From contig JAFFSR010000248.1 of the NCBI GenBank assembly GCA_017163975.1, positions 1,568,501 to 1,632,500 on the forward strand: DNA of 64,000 bases, given 5' to 3'. Positions 44,301 through 53,330 of this stretch are shown one piece after another. Position 1 is the first letter of the stretch. Each line of letters opens with the position of its first letter. Under the pieces are notes generated by a model. It was not told the DNA's origin. It ran no database searches and saw only the letters and a program-made list of their open reading frames with translations. This DNA is from Anastatus disparis. Lineage: Eukaryota > Arthropoda > Insecta > Hymenoptera > Eupelmidae. The position numbers were made by a program, and so were the translations under genes.

Positions 44301-45120
44301 TTACAACGTAGCATTCATACAATTAACTAGTGTGTACATATGATAAATAATAAATTCGTGTATGATTATAAACACATCTTCTTTTCCTAAAACTAGATTA
44401 TTCTTTTTTAATAATTCGATGAGGTCATTTACAAAATTATCATTAAAACTAGACATTGTGCTTTTTATATCGCTAGAAGTATAGTATACATATTGAGATT
44501 CCTGACTATTTTCTAATACATTTTTCATATTTATAACCATTTCTCGTAATATATAATCTACAGATTTTACAACAGTATTTAAATATCTAATTCTATAATC
44601 TATACATTTTGATAAATCTTTTAAACGTTCAAACGTGACACGTTTAAATACTAGTGACCGATTGAATCGACCATATTTTTTCGGCGGTCCACCACACTCC
44701 TCTCCTTCTGGTTGTGCGTCATTGGGTACCAATTCAAAAGCTCTCTCGTGAAAACTAATCATAAAACGGATAGTGTATCCAGGAATAGATAGCCGCTGAT
44801 CCAGCATAGATTCCTCGTTATAGCAAGTGAAAAAATCTTCAATTTTATCAAATTCCTGCTTCAACGCCTCCCAACAGTCCAGTGACAGAGGTAAACCTTG
44901 AAAATTGGCTCCACAGAAGCGTACTACGGGTGCAAACTCCTTTTTGCCTTCGCCGCCTATATTCTCCAGGCCTACCTGGATAATTTTCCAAAAGAGCTGT
45001 TCAGCCCGTAGACCATTGGCAGAACCTGCTGCCAATAATTTTTCTTGCTGTTTTGTTTTATTAAATATGCCAAGTCATTACCAAATGTCTGCTCCAGGCT
45101 TCTCTTTTGACCAACCATCT
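44301..45120 (-). pseudogene. Uncharacterised Polinton protein (about 270 residues), frameshifted start
   Basis: Unknown function. The main frame (44,301 to about 45,045) is a mixed helical protein with PLSLDCWEALKQEF and FMISFHERAFELVP, and a C-terminal half with many hydrophobic helices (IIIHEFIIYHMYTLVNC). It has no in-frame ATG at its start. An ATG at 45,120 begins a short frame (MVGQKRSLEQTFGNDLAYL) that would join the main frame if one base were lost or gained at the run of A near 45,048. I therefore take it as a single gene with a frameshift in this copy. Last gene of the block, after the protease. Confidence 0.6.
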
Positions 45121-45267
45121 TGCTTGAGCTTTGTGGTTACTGCTGCTATCACCGTCGTCAAACTGTGGCTAGACTGAGTGGGTGCCGCTTCTTTTATACT
45201 GTAAAAAATTGGTGGGGGCGCCGCAAAAAGCTGTTGTGCGACCAATCAGAGACAACCAAATATCATA

Positions 45268-45711
45268 TTACTCGTACGAGATTTTTCCCACAAAATTCTT
45301 GACTATAGTATCATTTTTTTGCAAGTTCTGTGAGAAATTTTCCAAGAATTTCTTGAAACCCAATCCGCTAGACATATAATACAGAAACATGATACAATAA
45401 TGACCACAAACGTTAGAATATTCGCTTTGTAAGCGTTTATTATTCCATCTAAATTTTTTACAATTTTGCTGAATACGTCGTAAATGTTGTTGAATTTGTG
45501 GTGGTTTACCAAGACTATCAAAGTACACACCTGTGCCATACTTATCAACGTATATGGCAACCCAGTGCGCACCACGCTGGTTATAATTTTGCGTATTAAG
45601 CACAAACGCACAAGGTTTCACCCACATCAGAGGAATCCGATCCGCTGGATAAACGCCTACTGCGTGAAACTTGATCCTCATCAGATATCGAACAATCTCT
45701 TTTGAATTCAT
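45268..45711 (-). CDS. PRO: Adenain-like cysteine protease
   Basis: Protease that in this virus lineage processes capsid and core proteins during maturation. At 147 residues it is the size of a compact adenain domain. The active site is readable: His49 in GAHWVAIYVD, Asp65 in VYFDSLG (acidic member), Gln95 and Cys102 in QSEYSNVCGHYCIMF, with the same Gln-to-Cys spacing of seven as in adenovirus protease. It starts inside the end of the preceding gene (overlap 116 bases). No lesions visible. Lies downstream of the capsid genes, consistent with a late assembly role. Confidence 0.85.
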   Translation of the reverse strand: MNSKEIVRYLMRIKFHAVGVYPADRIPLMWVKPCAFVLNTQNYNQRGAHWVAIYVDKYGTGVYFDSLGKPPQIQQHLRRIQQNCKKFRWNNKRLQSEYSNVCGHYCIMFLYYMSSGLGFKKFLENFSQNLQKNDTIVKNFVGKISYE

Positions 45712-46243
45712 TGCTGAGAATTTCTAAAAATTCTTCCGAAATCAGCGATTTTACGCTGGGGTTAAGTTTCAGTAGCCAATGTTTCAGATTGGCAACGTTA
45801 TTTAGTGCACACACGTAATTTAAATAAGGTGATTTTAAGTAATGATGCATGCACTGTACACTGCTGAAATTTAAATTTCTAAAAGCTGGACAATCTTGTT
45901 CTTTTTCTAAATTTTCAATCTTACAGGTGGTGAGCTTGGAAAGTAGTTCAAGCTTTTCTTGACCTCGTACGAAAATTGTACGACAATTCATGCAAATATC
46001 TTCCAAATTTTTGTATAATCTTTTTATCGATATATCACCTTCGTACCACTCCAGACCATGATGATTCAGCGTCACCCAATTGTTCTGTCTCAAAGCATTT
46101 TTAGGTAAGCGTCTTAAATTACAAGGAGGCGCCACAATCCAATGAGCGATAAAATTTTTATGAATACCAAGTACAGCCACCTCCTTTGAAATCAAACGAT
46201 TTTTGTTGTCCTTTAAAAACTGCACATCAATTACCACGTCCAT
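45596..46243 (-). CDS. Conserved Polinton protein of unknown function, 215 residues
   Basis: Starts MDVVIDVQFLKDNKNRLI. It contains AVLGIHKNFIAHWIVAPP, WVTLNHHGLEWYEGDI, ICMNCRTIFVRGQEK and QDCPAFRNLNFSSVQCMHHYL. The opening IDVQFLKD pattern with later acidic and His residues faintly recalls 3'-5' exonuclease-like folds, and the C-x-H rich middle could bind metal, but neither is secure. The C-terminal 40 residues (Ser/Asp-rich, SDEDQVSRSRRL) look disordered. I recall similar proteins beside capsid genes in insect Polintons. Overlaps the protease start. Confidence 0.65.
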   Translation of the reverse strand: MDVVIDVQFLKDNKNRLISKEVAVLGIHKNFIAHWIVAPPCNLRRLPKNALRQNNWVTLNHHGLEWYEGDISIKRLYKNLEDICMNCRTIFVRGQEKLELLSKLTTCKIENLEKEQDCPAFRNLNFSSVQCMHHYLKSPYLNYVCALNNVANLKHWLLKLNPSVKSLISEEFLEILSNEFKRDCSISDEDQVSRSRRLSSGSDSSDVGETLCVCA

Positions 46244-46332
46244 ACTGTTTGCAATGAAAGTTGCTTGCCGACTGAGATAATAAAGCTGGCTTTGCTTTAC
46301 TTGAATAGTGAGAAATATATCCCCACCACTAC

Positions 46333-47634
46333 TTAACCGCTATAATCCACGACAACCTGTCTCGACGAGTCAATTTCGAGCAAATTGTCGTATTCAGCAT
46401 AAATTATACAATTTACAGCGCCCTCTAGTGGGTCGTCGAATCTAACATCAATTCGTACATTACCATTTTTTATCAAATTCCAATGACTACCATCACTCGC
46501 CGATAAATCAGGTGTCAAATCAAAAGCGAACAGGCAGTAACCGTTTGGATAGTCTTCACGGTTAATCGAGTTGCCTGAATTCATAAAGTGAATACCTGTG
46601 CCGGAAAAAAGTGTATGATAAGCATCAACGTACATTTTGCTTTTTTTGAAATCTGGCTGTAAGGGCTTCGATGGCACTTGCATTCCATCAACGTACAGAC
46701 ACAAAAAATTTATATTAAAATTCTTGAAATTGAATGGGTTCAGACTTTTATCTCCGTTGTAAGCTTTATTTTCAACAAAACCGAGTATAATTCTTTTCGG
46801 TAGTTGACCTAATATGACATTGTCGATTGTTTCCCCATGCACACCATTATGTAACGTAACAGCCTTAACTTCTACACGTGTCAGTGGGTATTTTGCAGTA
46901 GTCTGTGACAATAGTTTTTCGCGTGCTAGCACAAGTGAAGGATTTAATCTTACTCGACGCACAAAAAGCGTAGCCTCGGTAATATTTACCGTGAAAGCAC
47001 CAGCGGGATCCATGAGACAGAATCCATCACGAGAACGCACAAGCCTCACTCTAACTTCAACACCACCCAGTAATAATTTGTCTTGATTAAAAACATCACA
47101 ATGTAAATGGCCGAGTAAATCAATCTTCCTGCCAATCATGAGTGCCTTACGTTTATTGAGACCTACATTACCACCTGTGGTATCGTCCATTTTCCCTGCT
47201 GTATCATCGTACCACAAACCACTCGTTGAATGAGACTTTTTAGCTGTTGGACCATAATTTAGTAATGTTTCAATGTAAGCTCTGTATGCATAAGCATTGT
47301 TTGGCGGTGAAACAGGTTTCTGATTGAATAGCACGTCGACTTGATTAAACAACGAATGCAAAAGATTATTTATTGGTCCAACGCTCGGATCCTTAGGTGG
47401 TTCAGCACTAGTGCATGTTACACTTACACTAACACTTAACATTGTGTGAGCCAAGTCTAGATATTCAGTGTTGCCAGGGATTGTGAATTCAATTGGTAAT
47501 TGGTCGTTGAGTGAAGATATCGGTTTATACTGTACCCAGTAAGAGCCTTCAATTGCAGTCTGTGTCGAGGGTAATTCAAAGAGTGATAATTCCGACTTGA
47601 TTGACTGACAAGATTCTGTATGCAACAACGCCAT
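46333..47634 (-). CDS. MCP: Major capsid protein (double jelly-roll)
   Basis: 433 residues, the usual length of the Polinton/adintovirus hexon-like protein that forms the capsid shell. The N-terminus (MALLHTESCQSIKSELSLFELP, then YWVQYKPISS and PIEFTIPGN) is the family's signature, widely annotated in arthropod genomes as an F54H12.2-like protein. Further landmarks are LNYGPTAKKSH, GLNKRKALM and NPFNFKNFNINFLCLYVDG; the end IIYAEYDNLLEID is the closing beta strand. The frame is intact. It follows the pVI/pX-like gene by 9 bases. Confidence 0.9.
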   Translation of the reverse strand: MALLHTESCQSIKSELSLFELPSTQTAIEGSYWVQYKPISSLNDQLPIEFTIPGNTEYLDLAHTMLSVSVSVTCTSAEPPKDPSVGPINNLLHSLFNQVDVLFNQKPVSPPNNAYAYRAYIETLLNYGPTAKKSHSTSGLWYDDTAGKMDDTTGGNVGLNKRKALMIGRKIDLLGHLHCDVFNQDKLLLGGVEVRVRLVRSRDGFCLMDPAGAFTVNITEATLFVRRVRLNPSLVLAREKLLSQTTAKYPLTRVEVKAVTLHNGVHGETIDNVILGQLPKRIILGFVENKAYNGDKSLNPFNFKNFNINFLCLYVDGMQVPSKPLQPDFKKSKMYVDAYHTLFSGTGIHFMNSGNSINREDYPNGYCLFAFDLTPDLSASDGSHWNLIKNGNVRIDVRFDDPLEGAVNCIIYAEYDNLLEIDSSRQVVVDYSG

Positions 47635-47643
47635 CTTGAAATT

Positions 47644-48168
47644 TTAATTTTCGAAAGTATCTCTAGCTACACGTGCTTTCTTATTCTGTTTCTTCTTCTT
47701 CTTCTTTTTCGCAACCTTACCACTTTTCGAGCGTTTAGCCGCTGAGGTGTTTGTAGTACCAGCTGTACTCGACGACTGAACTGACGATGTCTCGTTCTTC
47801 TTTTTATATTCAGATTCTTCCCCCTCTTTTGCACTCGACTCACCCAAGAGCAATTTGTCCAGAACAACGTCAGCTTTCCTTTTGAGATTTTTACCACTCT
47901 TGCGAATGCGCTCTTCGGCGGCCTCTTTGACAGGTCTGCCACCTAGAGTGACATCATCTAAGATATTTTTACCCGCTCGGAGAGCCTCTTTACCGACCAC
48001 TTTTGCACCTTGCTTGATCTTCGGTATAGCTGCTCGGAAGAGACCTTTCAAAAAACTACCTACTCCTGCACCCGACTGGTGATAACCAAAACAAGGTTTA
48101 CCAGCTCTAACGCACTTACCCCCACCACCAACCATTTGGTTATTGAAGAAATCTTCAAACTCAGACAT
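47644..48168 (-). CDS. Basic minor core/membrane-active protein, pVI/pX-like
   Basis: 174 residues. The N-terminus has GGGGKCVRAGKPCFGYHQSG and then GAGVGSFLKGLFRAAIPKIK, a Gly/Ala-rich amphipathic stretch. A long charged middle follows, then a very basic tail (KVAKKKKKKKQNKK) typical of DNA-binding core proteins. Adenovirus pVI and pX combine amphipathic and basic parts in the same way, so I infer a similar role in condensing DNA or disrupting membranes. Lies between the penton and major capsid genes, one base after the penton stop, which fits a virion protein. Intact. Confidence 0.65.
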   Translation of the reverse strand: MSEFEDFFNNQMVGGGGKCVRAGKPCFGYHQSGAGVGSFLKGLFRAAIPKIKQGAKVVGKEALRAGKNILDDVTLGGRPVKEAAEERIRKSGKNLKRKADVVLDKLLLGESSAKEGEESEYKKKNETSSVQSSSTAGTTNTSAAKRSKSGKVAKKKKKKKQNKKARVARDTFEN

Positions 48169-48169
48169 T

Positions 48170-48997
48170 TTATCGGGTGCGCTTAAAGTGAAGCGTTACA
48201 GTCAACGTACCGTAGTCGAATGGAATGGGAAATCCGTGTTCGTCTCTTATATCTATTTTGATCGACTGAAACGCTGAAGACAGCAGTGGTAGGTACATGG
48301 GTGGTAAAAAGTTTTTAATTTCAACACCTCCGTAAACGTAATCGCGCAAATAAAGCAAGACTATACGTAGTAAGCTCGTGCGCATGTCACCTGTTACGTA
48401 AGGCTGGCAAATGTTGCTGTAAACCATCAGCACGGTTGGCAACCCGTTTACAAGATTTGCTGGATGATTACCGGTAATGTAGTATTCTTTATTACCTTTG
48501 CAAGAGAAAATTGGTACATTTTCCAGACCTAAAATTCTAAGTAATTTTTCCGATAGTGTAAACGTGTGCTTATAAGTTGTACAATCTTCTCCACATCGAC
48601 ATCTAACCCGTACATAGCCACCAGCTTGGATTTCAAAATATAAATGATTTTTCACATTCTCGAGATTATTTATTTCTTCCAAGAGACTTTCAATATCACG
48701 ATAAACACCAGGTTTCACTCTGGCAAACACCTCCGCCCCCTGTTCAATCTCTTCTGTTTCTCGCAAAACATTCGCCATTTCACGTTTGGCTGTTTTAACA
48801 GAAATGACTCCCTCCCGCTCAACTATTGATATATGCTGAAATGTGAGAGGTATTTGAATTTCCGTGAGTCCTACACACCAGTCGCCATGAAGATAAAAAT
48901 TTTGTGATAATTGTGTTGTGAAATGTGTCGCCACATTGTGTGGAAAGACAAACTTGCTGCTGTTGCTCGGTAAAACCATGTAAAATTCATCGTTCAT
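48170..48997 (-). CDS. Minor capsid (penton) protein, single jelly-roll
   Basis: 275 residues, the expected size for the Polinton penton that fills capsid vertices. Landmarks: N-terminal FYMVLPSNSSKFVFPHN, GDWCVGLTEIQIPLTF, a Cys pair region VRVRCRCGEDC, TGDMRTSLLRIV and the C-terminal IDIRDEHGFPIPFDYGTLTV then LHFKR, which is the most conserved family ending. The start ATG overlaps the stop of the integrase gene (ATGA). Intact frame. Confidence 0.85.
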   Translation of the reverse strand: MNDEFYMVLPSNSSKFVFPHNVATHFTTQLSQNFYLHGDWCVGLTEIQIPLTFQHISIVEREGVISVKTAKREMANVLRETEEIEQGAEVFARVKPGVYRDIESLLEEINNLENVKNHLYFEIQAGGYVRVRCRCGEDCTTYKHTFTLSEKLLRILGLENVPIFSCKGNKEYYITGNHPANLVNGLPTVLMVYSNICQPYVTGDMRTSLLRIVLLYLRDYVYGGVEIKNFLPPMYLPLLSSAFQSIKIDIRDEHGFPIPFDYGTLTVTLHFKRTR

Positions 48998-50114
48998 TGT
49001 AAATTTTTCAAATCTTTAGCCGCTATCCAAGAATTAAATTTTTCTGGATATCCCCTCCAACTGACCAAATATTGTTTTTTCGACCCCCTACCTTTACTCT
49101 TCAAAACCTCGTCAACCTCAAACGCTTCGCTATCTAAATCCTTGCGCACTCTGCTCAACTGTTCTTCGTAAAAATATCCGTCAATTTTTTCTCCACCAAG
49201 ATCTGCCAAAGTATAAACGGGTGGTTGTTGTCTTGTGTCAACTCTTATAATTTTAAACAGCTCCAGAGTCCAGCCACCCTCGTATGCTTTCCTGAAGGCT
49301 GTCTTGGCACGACTGACACGAACCAGATCACCAACGCTGTATTTAGCTACTCTAAACGGCTTTTTTCGCTGTAACGCAACGTCAAATTTCGACGTACCAC
49401 GTGAGCATTATATAAGTTGACCTTGGAAGGGGGCATTTTTATGGCACTGTGCCACGACTCGTTGTAACACGTCACAATTTTTTGCAAAACATCTATATAA
49501 CGTCTTGTGCGCGAGTGAGTAAAGTATCGCCAGATTCGACCTTTGAGAGTTCGAATAAAGCGTTCGGCAATGGCTGCCTTTATATCAGGGTCTCTCACGA
49601 CTCGGTAGGTAATATGTTTCTTTTTTAGCACCTCTTGCACCTCTCGACCGATAAATTCCTTACCTTTATCAGTCTGTAGGTAAATAGGATGTCTATCATT
49701 ACATCGTGATAAAATTTTGTCCAATGCTACAGCAACGCTTCGGCTCGTTTTGTCGAGAAGAGGCTCTGCCCAGGCAAACTTTGAAAGTGCATCAATGACA
49801 ATGAGGATATAGCTGTACCCATCATTGTAGGTTTTAAGTGATCTAAAATCTGCCAAGTCAGCTTCCCACACCTCAAAGGGGCTGAAAACGTTGTAATGTC
49901 GACGAGGAAAACGATGTCTCACGAGTTTGTGTAAGGTATGTGCATCCTGACTCTCCAGCCACTTGGCGATGGTATTGTTATCAAATTTTTTGGGTTTCGC
50001 GTGTTTCAGTAGATGAGCACCAGCGTACGCTGATGGTGCAGAAAGATTATAGTAATAATACTCAAGGCCGTCCGGCTTTGACATCTCCTTCTTCCTTTTC
50101 TCCTTCTTTCTCAT
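48994..50114 (-). pseudogene. INT: Retroviral-type integrase with C-terminal chromodomain, frameshifted
   Basis: Inserts element DNA into the chromosome. The first frame (50,114-49,347) has the catalytic core: Asp86 in WEADLADF, Asp149 in LQTDKGKEF and Glu184 in AIAERFIRTLKG, a DD35E spacing. An N-terminal zinc-binding motif is not evident. The frame shifts at about 49,385-49,410; the other frame continues with KPFRVAKYSVGDLVRVSR (SH3-like) and ends in a chromodomain (FEVDEVLKSKGRG, YLVSWRGYPEKFNSW), which in this family is thought to guide insertion to chromatin. One frameshift inactivates this copy. The start at 50,114 gives the usual Lys-rich leader. Confidence 0.85.
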
Positions 50115-50579
50115 TGCTCCTCTTCCTCTTATAAATCAGCTTTCTCTCTTTCTTTTGCTGTCTTTTAAATGTATTTTTAATGCGTTTCAAAAATTTATTA
50201 AACGCAATTTTGCTGATCATGCACAAAACAGTAATACCAGCTGCAGTCTTTTCATTACCATCCGCAGTCTCCGAGAGCATGCGTGAAAATGCTCGTTCAG
50301 CCAGCAGTCTGTCGGCTTTTATATGATTCGTTATTTTTTTATTTGAATATGAAATATTGTGCTCTAGACAGGCATTGTCAAGAGGGTTTTTTCCTCTCTG
50401 ACCGCGTCTCTCACCGCGTCTCTCTCACCGCTCTTCGAGATGTGTGCCAGGGCCGAGAGACTGGTAGCCTGGCAGATGCATTTCAAAGGGTACAACTGAA
50501 ATCAATTGGTCTATAAAAGTACCAGTTTTCTCCCCCTCCTCCTCCTCCACCACCCCCTCCATCACTTCCTTCCATGCTT
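50115..50579. other. Spacer between integrase and neighbouring gene
   Basis: A minus-strand frame at 50,062-50,280 (MLSETADGNEKTAAG, Lys-rich end) overlaps the integrase start and might be a small protein, but nothing supports it. The remaining 300 bases contain a short duplication (GACCGCGTCTC, CACCGCGTCTC near 50,400) and a TATAAAAG-like box on the plus strand near 50,512. Confidence 0.35.
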
Positions 50580-51410
50580 TCACATACGGTTCCATTTTAG
50601 CTGCTCGAGACGACTCTTTTTTGCAGGGGTTGATGGCGTAGCTGCCAACTCGCCACCAACTTTTTTACGCTTTTTCGCACTCTCAACTTCTTTTTCCTTT
50701 ACGCTCGTCTGACTAGTAGCTGTTGAGGTATAATAACCTTCGTTTTCTGACGACGATGACGGCGATGAGTCAGCGCTATGAGACGCAATCTTACGCCACA
50801 GTTGATCGTCACCAATGAATTCTCGAGGTATACTAACTTGTCGCAAGACGCGTGCAAACTGTTTGTATCCGCGTGGTGGTGGTCTTTTTCTACTTTTCAT
50901 AGTCTCGTTCACCAAATCGACAATATTAGTACCCTCGACAACAGCGCCATCTAGTTTGATTATACCACGACTATCCTATTCAATATTATTAGCTTGTCGC
51001 AAGTATCTAATGAGATGTCTAGCATTGCTTCGAAATTTCTGCGGTACCGACTCGACAATCTGTTTGTCGTCGATTTCGTCATTATCGCCTCTATCCATTG
51101 TCGTTCCCGTTTCTAATAATGCGGTCTCGTGTGGACGTATTATACCCCCACTCTCATTCTTCTCCTCCTCTCTTAGATGCAAGTAACGCTGCAAGATTTG
51201 CTGATATTGCAAAGATTTTTGGCGCTCATCACCCGCAGAATGTAAAATTTTACTCATTTCCTCGTCGAGGCGTGTCGTGGCTGTACCAGGTGTCTGGACA
51301 CTGGATGCTGGTGTTGTATGATTGGTAGCTGCTACGTTATGCTGTTGCTGCTGAAGCTGTTGCTCCAAGCACTCTTGCGGTACTAAAATCATTTTTCTTG
51401 CGTACTCCAT
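50580..51410 (-). pseudogene. Conserved Polinton protein, about 276 residues, with an in-frame TAG
   Basis: Unknown function. Starts MEYARKMILVPQECLEQQLQ. A Gln-rich, probably disordered segment follows, then SVPQKFRSNARHLIRYLRQ. Immediately after NNIE comes TAG (50,976-50,978). The same frame continues open as DSRGIIKLDG, NIVDLVNETMKSRKRPPPRG and FARVLRQVSIPREFIG to a Lys-rich end at 50,580. The continuous frame shows that the two pieces are one gene with a nonsense mutation. The first 22 bases overlap the end of the gene upstream. I recall relatives next to the ATPase in insect Polintons. Confidence 0.75.
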
Positions 51411-51736
51411 GCCGATAAAACAGGTTTCACAATTAGCCGCAGTAAATATGCTGATTTTACCATCAATTTCCTTTTTACCTCCAAACTACCCAGTTTAGCG
51501 AGTTTCCGCAACAGAGGTGCGACTTTTCGCAATTGTTTCTTATAATACTTGCTGAGTGGAATATTTCCACGTAAAATGTTCAAAGCACACTCGCAAATGT
51601 ACGTTATAAGTTTAGAATTTGCTTCGCGTACAATAGCCTTAACTTTATAGAGTTCGCTTTTACACAAAACATGTAGCTGAGTCCAGTACTTTTCTGGAAT
51701 CGGTCTGCTGCTACGACTACGTCTCACCGGCTCCAT
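51389..51736 (-). CDS. Small conserved Polinton protein, 115 residues
   Basis: A basic, helical protein with YICECALNILRGNIPLS near the middle and YYKKQLRKVAPLLRKLAKL after it; both segments are characteristic of a small protein found in animal Polintons and adintoviruses beside the ATPase. Function unknown; size and charge would fit a DNA-binding or core protein. Its ATG overlaps the ATPase stop as TAATG, and its end overlaps the next gene by 22 bases, so expression is coupled. Intact. Confidence 0.75.
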   Translation of the reverse strand: MEPVRRSRSSRPIPEKYWTQLHVLCKSELYKVKAIVREANSKLITYICECALNILRGNIPLSKYYKKQLRKVAPLLRKLAKLGSLEVKRKLMVKSAYLLRLIVKPVLSAWSTQEK

Positions 51737-52413
51737 TACAATCGCACGACTGGCACATTATTTGAGCGAGCACCAGCTTTTATGGGTTTGCAACGAGGCA
51801 CATAAACGTACTGATGTTTGTCAAACGGAAATATACAAGTACGAAATCTCACATTTTCAGGCGTACCCTGCTTCAGGTCTATGAACAAATAGCCGTGTGG
51901 TTGTGCTGTGGCATCGAGATATGCCTCTTGCAAAAAACGAGGCTCCTCGGGGCAGACTTGGCGCGCCAGATGATTTATTTGCGCTCGATCGCGCGGATTT
52001 TTAAATACCACGATGTAATTAGAGTTTAGAGAAATTTCTCGCTGACCTTGATGAAAGAGATTTTGCGAGATAAAGATGACGCTCAAGTTATTGTGATGAC
52101 TGCCTTTGGTAAAGAGATTGACTACAGCTCTGCTGGACGATTCTCTCATCAGATCGTCGAGAATCAAGAGTTTTGGTCGTGGATCATTGGCATAATCTTC
52201 GCTCTTTGGTAAACCCTCGTGAAATTCGATTCCCTCACCCAACTCCCTGTAAATTGCCTGCCACTCGGTATAATACAAGAGTATACGCTCGAATTTTGTA
52301 TCACTCATGCGATCAATGTGATGCAAAAAATTCTTCACAAATACTGTTTTACCACACGAGCTGGGTCCACAAATCATCAAAGTCCACGGATGCATCCACC
52401 TGCAAACGTCCAT
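51736..52413 (-). CDS. ATP: DNA-packaging ATPase (A32/FtsK-HerA type)
   Basis: 225 residues. Motor that pumps the genome into the capsid. Walker A is GPSSCGKT at residues 16-23; Walker B LLILDDLM at about 83-89; a sensor-like FISQNLF follows at 114-120 and a conserved VFKNPRDRAQI segment at about 136-146. Length and motif spacing match the Polinton/adintovirus family. The frame is intact and starts MDVCRWMHPWTLMICG just before Walker A, as usual. Divergent to a possible plus-strand unit; the intergenic region holds a CGG tract and nested inverted repeats. Confidence 0.9.
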   Translation of the reverse strand: MDVCRWMHPWTLMICGPSSCGKTVFVKNFLHHIDRMSDTKFERILLYYTEWQAIYRELGEGIEFHEGLPKSEDYANDPRPKLLILDDLMRESSSRAVVNLFTKGSHHNNLSVIFISQNLFHQGQREISLNSNYIVVFKNPRDRAQINHLARQVCPEEPRFLQEAYLDATAQPHGYLFIDLKQGTPENVRFRTCIFPFDKHQYVYVPRCKPIKAGARSNNVPVVRL

Positions 52414-52985
52414 GTTACCGCCGCTGCTAAACTTCTACTACTAACCTCATCACATCCTCGAATCACTCTACATATACAATCATTAGTAGTGATGAGCAAG
52501 AGTGGGGGGCGGCGGCGGCGGCGGCGGCGGCGCGCGCGTGTGCGAGCAGTATCGTGCTGGCGCTAGCCAATCGTTTAGCTGATTAGCCATATAGCTGGCT
52601 GACGCCAGCATTATTCCGCTCTTTAGCTATATGGCTGGAAAAGCTTAACAAGTATTAACCTGTTATTTACTCGAAAGCGCTCGTCACCATCACTCCCACC
52701 ACCACTACCACCACCACACCCTGCCCGACACCCCCCACATTTCCAGTATAAAAGTAAAAGCAGCAGCATTTATAGGTTAGTGCTGTACAAGTTTTCGTAT
52801 CGTGAAAATAAATAAGTTATAGTCAACAAATTTGAGCAAAGGTAATCAAATTTTAACAAAAAATTCATTAAAGACTCAAATTCCTAAATTTTGATAAAAT
52901 TTTATAGAGACTTGTCGTGAGGAAATGTGGTGATTATCCGTATCTTGAAGAAAAAATAATAATAATAATGAATTAAACAGAAAAG
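52414..52985 (+). promoter_or_regulatory. Divergent intergenic region with CGG tract, inverted repeats and TATA box
   Basis: Between the minus-strand ATPase and a small plus-strand frame. It holds a (CGG)n tract at about 52,507-52,533, an exact 12-bp inverted repeat (AGCCATATAGCT at 52,585-52,596, AGCTATATGGCT at 52,625-52,636), an inner GCTGGC/GCCAGC pair (52,594-52,599 and 52,604-52,609), and TATAAAAG at 52,747-52,754. After the TATA box, AAAGGTAATC near 52,838 and AAACAG near 52,980 could be intron borders. Role inferred from position only. Confidence 0.5.
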
Positions 52986-53168
52986 GTGCATTTCAAGGAA
53001 GGTAAACCGGATATTCACGTGATACGCGTGTGGGATTACGCGAGCCGTGCAGCACGACGTGGAGAGTGGGAGCAAGCGGCTCGTGACAGAGAGAGATTTA
53101 AAATGAGAGTGGAAAGAATGAAGATTATTCTGGAACCTATAATTATGAAAAAATTGACGACCACTTAA
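52986..53168 (+). CDS. Possible small plus-strand gene, 60 codons
   Basis: Charged helical frame (RVWDYASRAARRGEWEQAAR, then RERFKMRVERMKII) with no ATG until codon 38; it is open upstream only to a TAA at about 52,974. It lies downstream of a TATA box and a possible intron, so it may be the second exon of a spliced message, although no ATG is seen in the putative first exon. The composition is protein-like rather than AT-driven. I do not recognise it. Confidence 0.35.
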   Translation: MHFKEGKPDIHVIRVWDYASRAARRGEWEQAARDRERFKMRVERMKIILEPIIMKKLTTT

Positions 53169-53330
53169 TAAACAGAAAATAAATTTATTATTCTGTTATA
53201 TTAATTTTAATTTCAATAAATTATGAAATTTATTACAAAATTGTTTTTGTCTTAATTCTATAACCTATATATATATATATGTACATAATATTTCTACTTC
53301 GGTAATAATATATCAACATTTATTTATTAT
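53169..53330. other. AT-rich spacer with short TA repeat
   Basis: Spacer between two convergent units, with a short TATATATATATA run near 53,268 and AATAAA words on both strands that could serve as polyadenylation signals. Confidence 0.4.
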
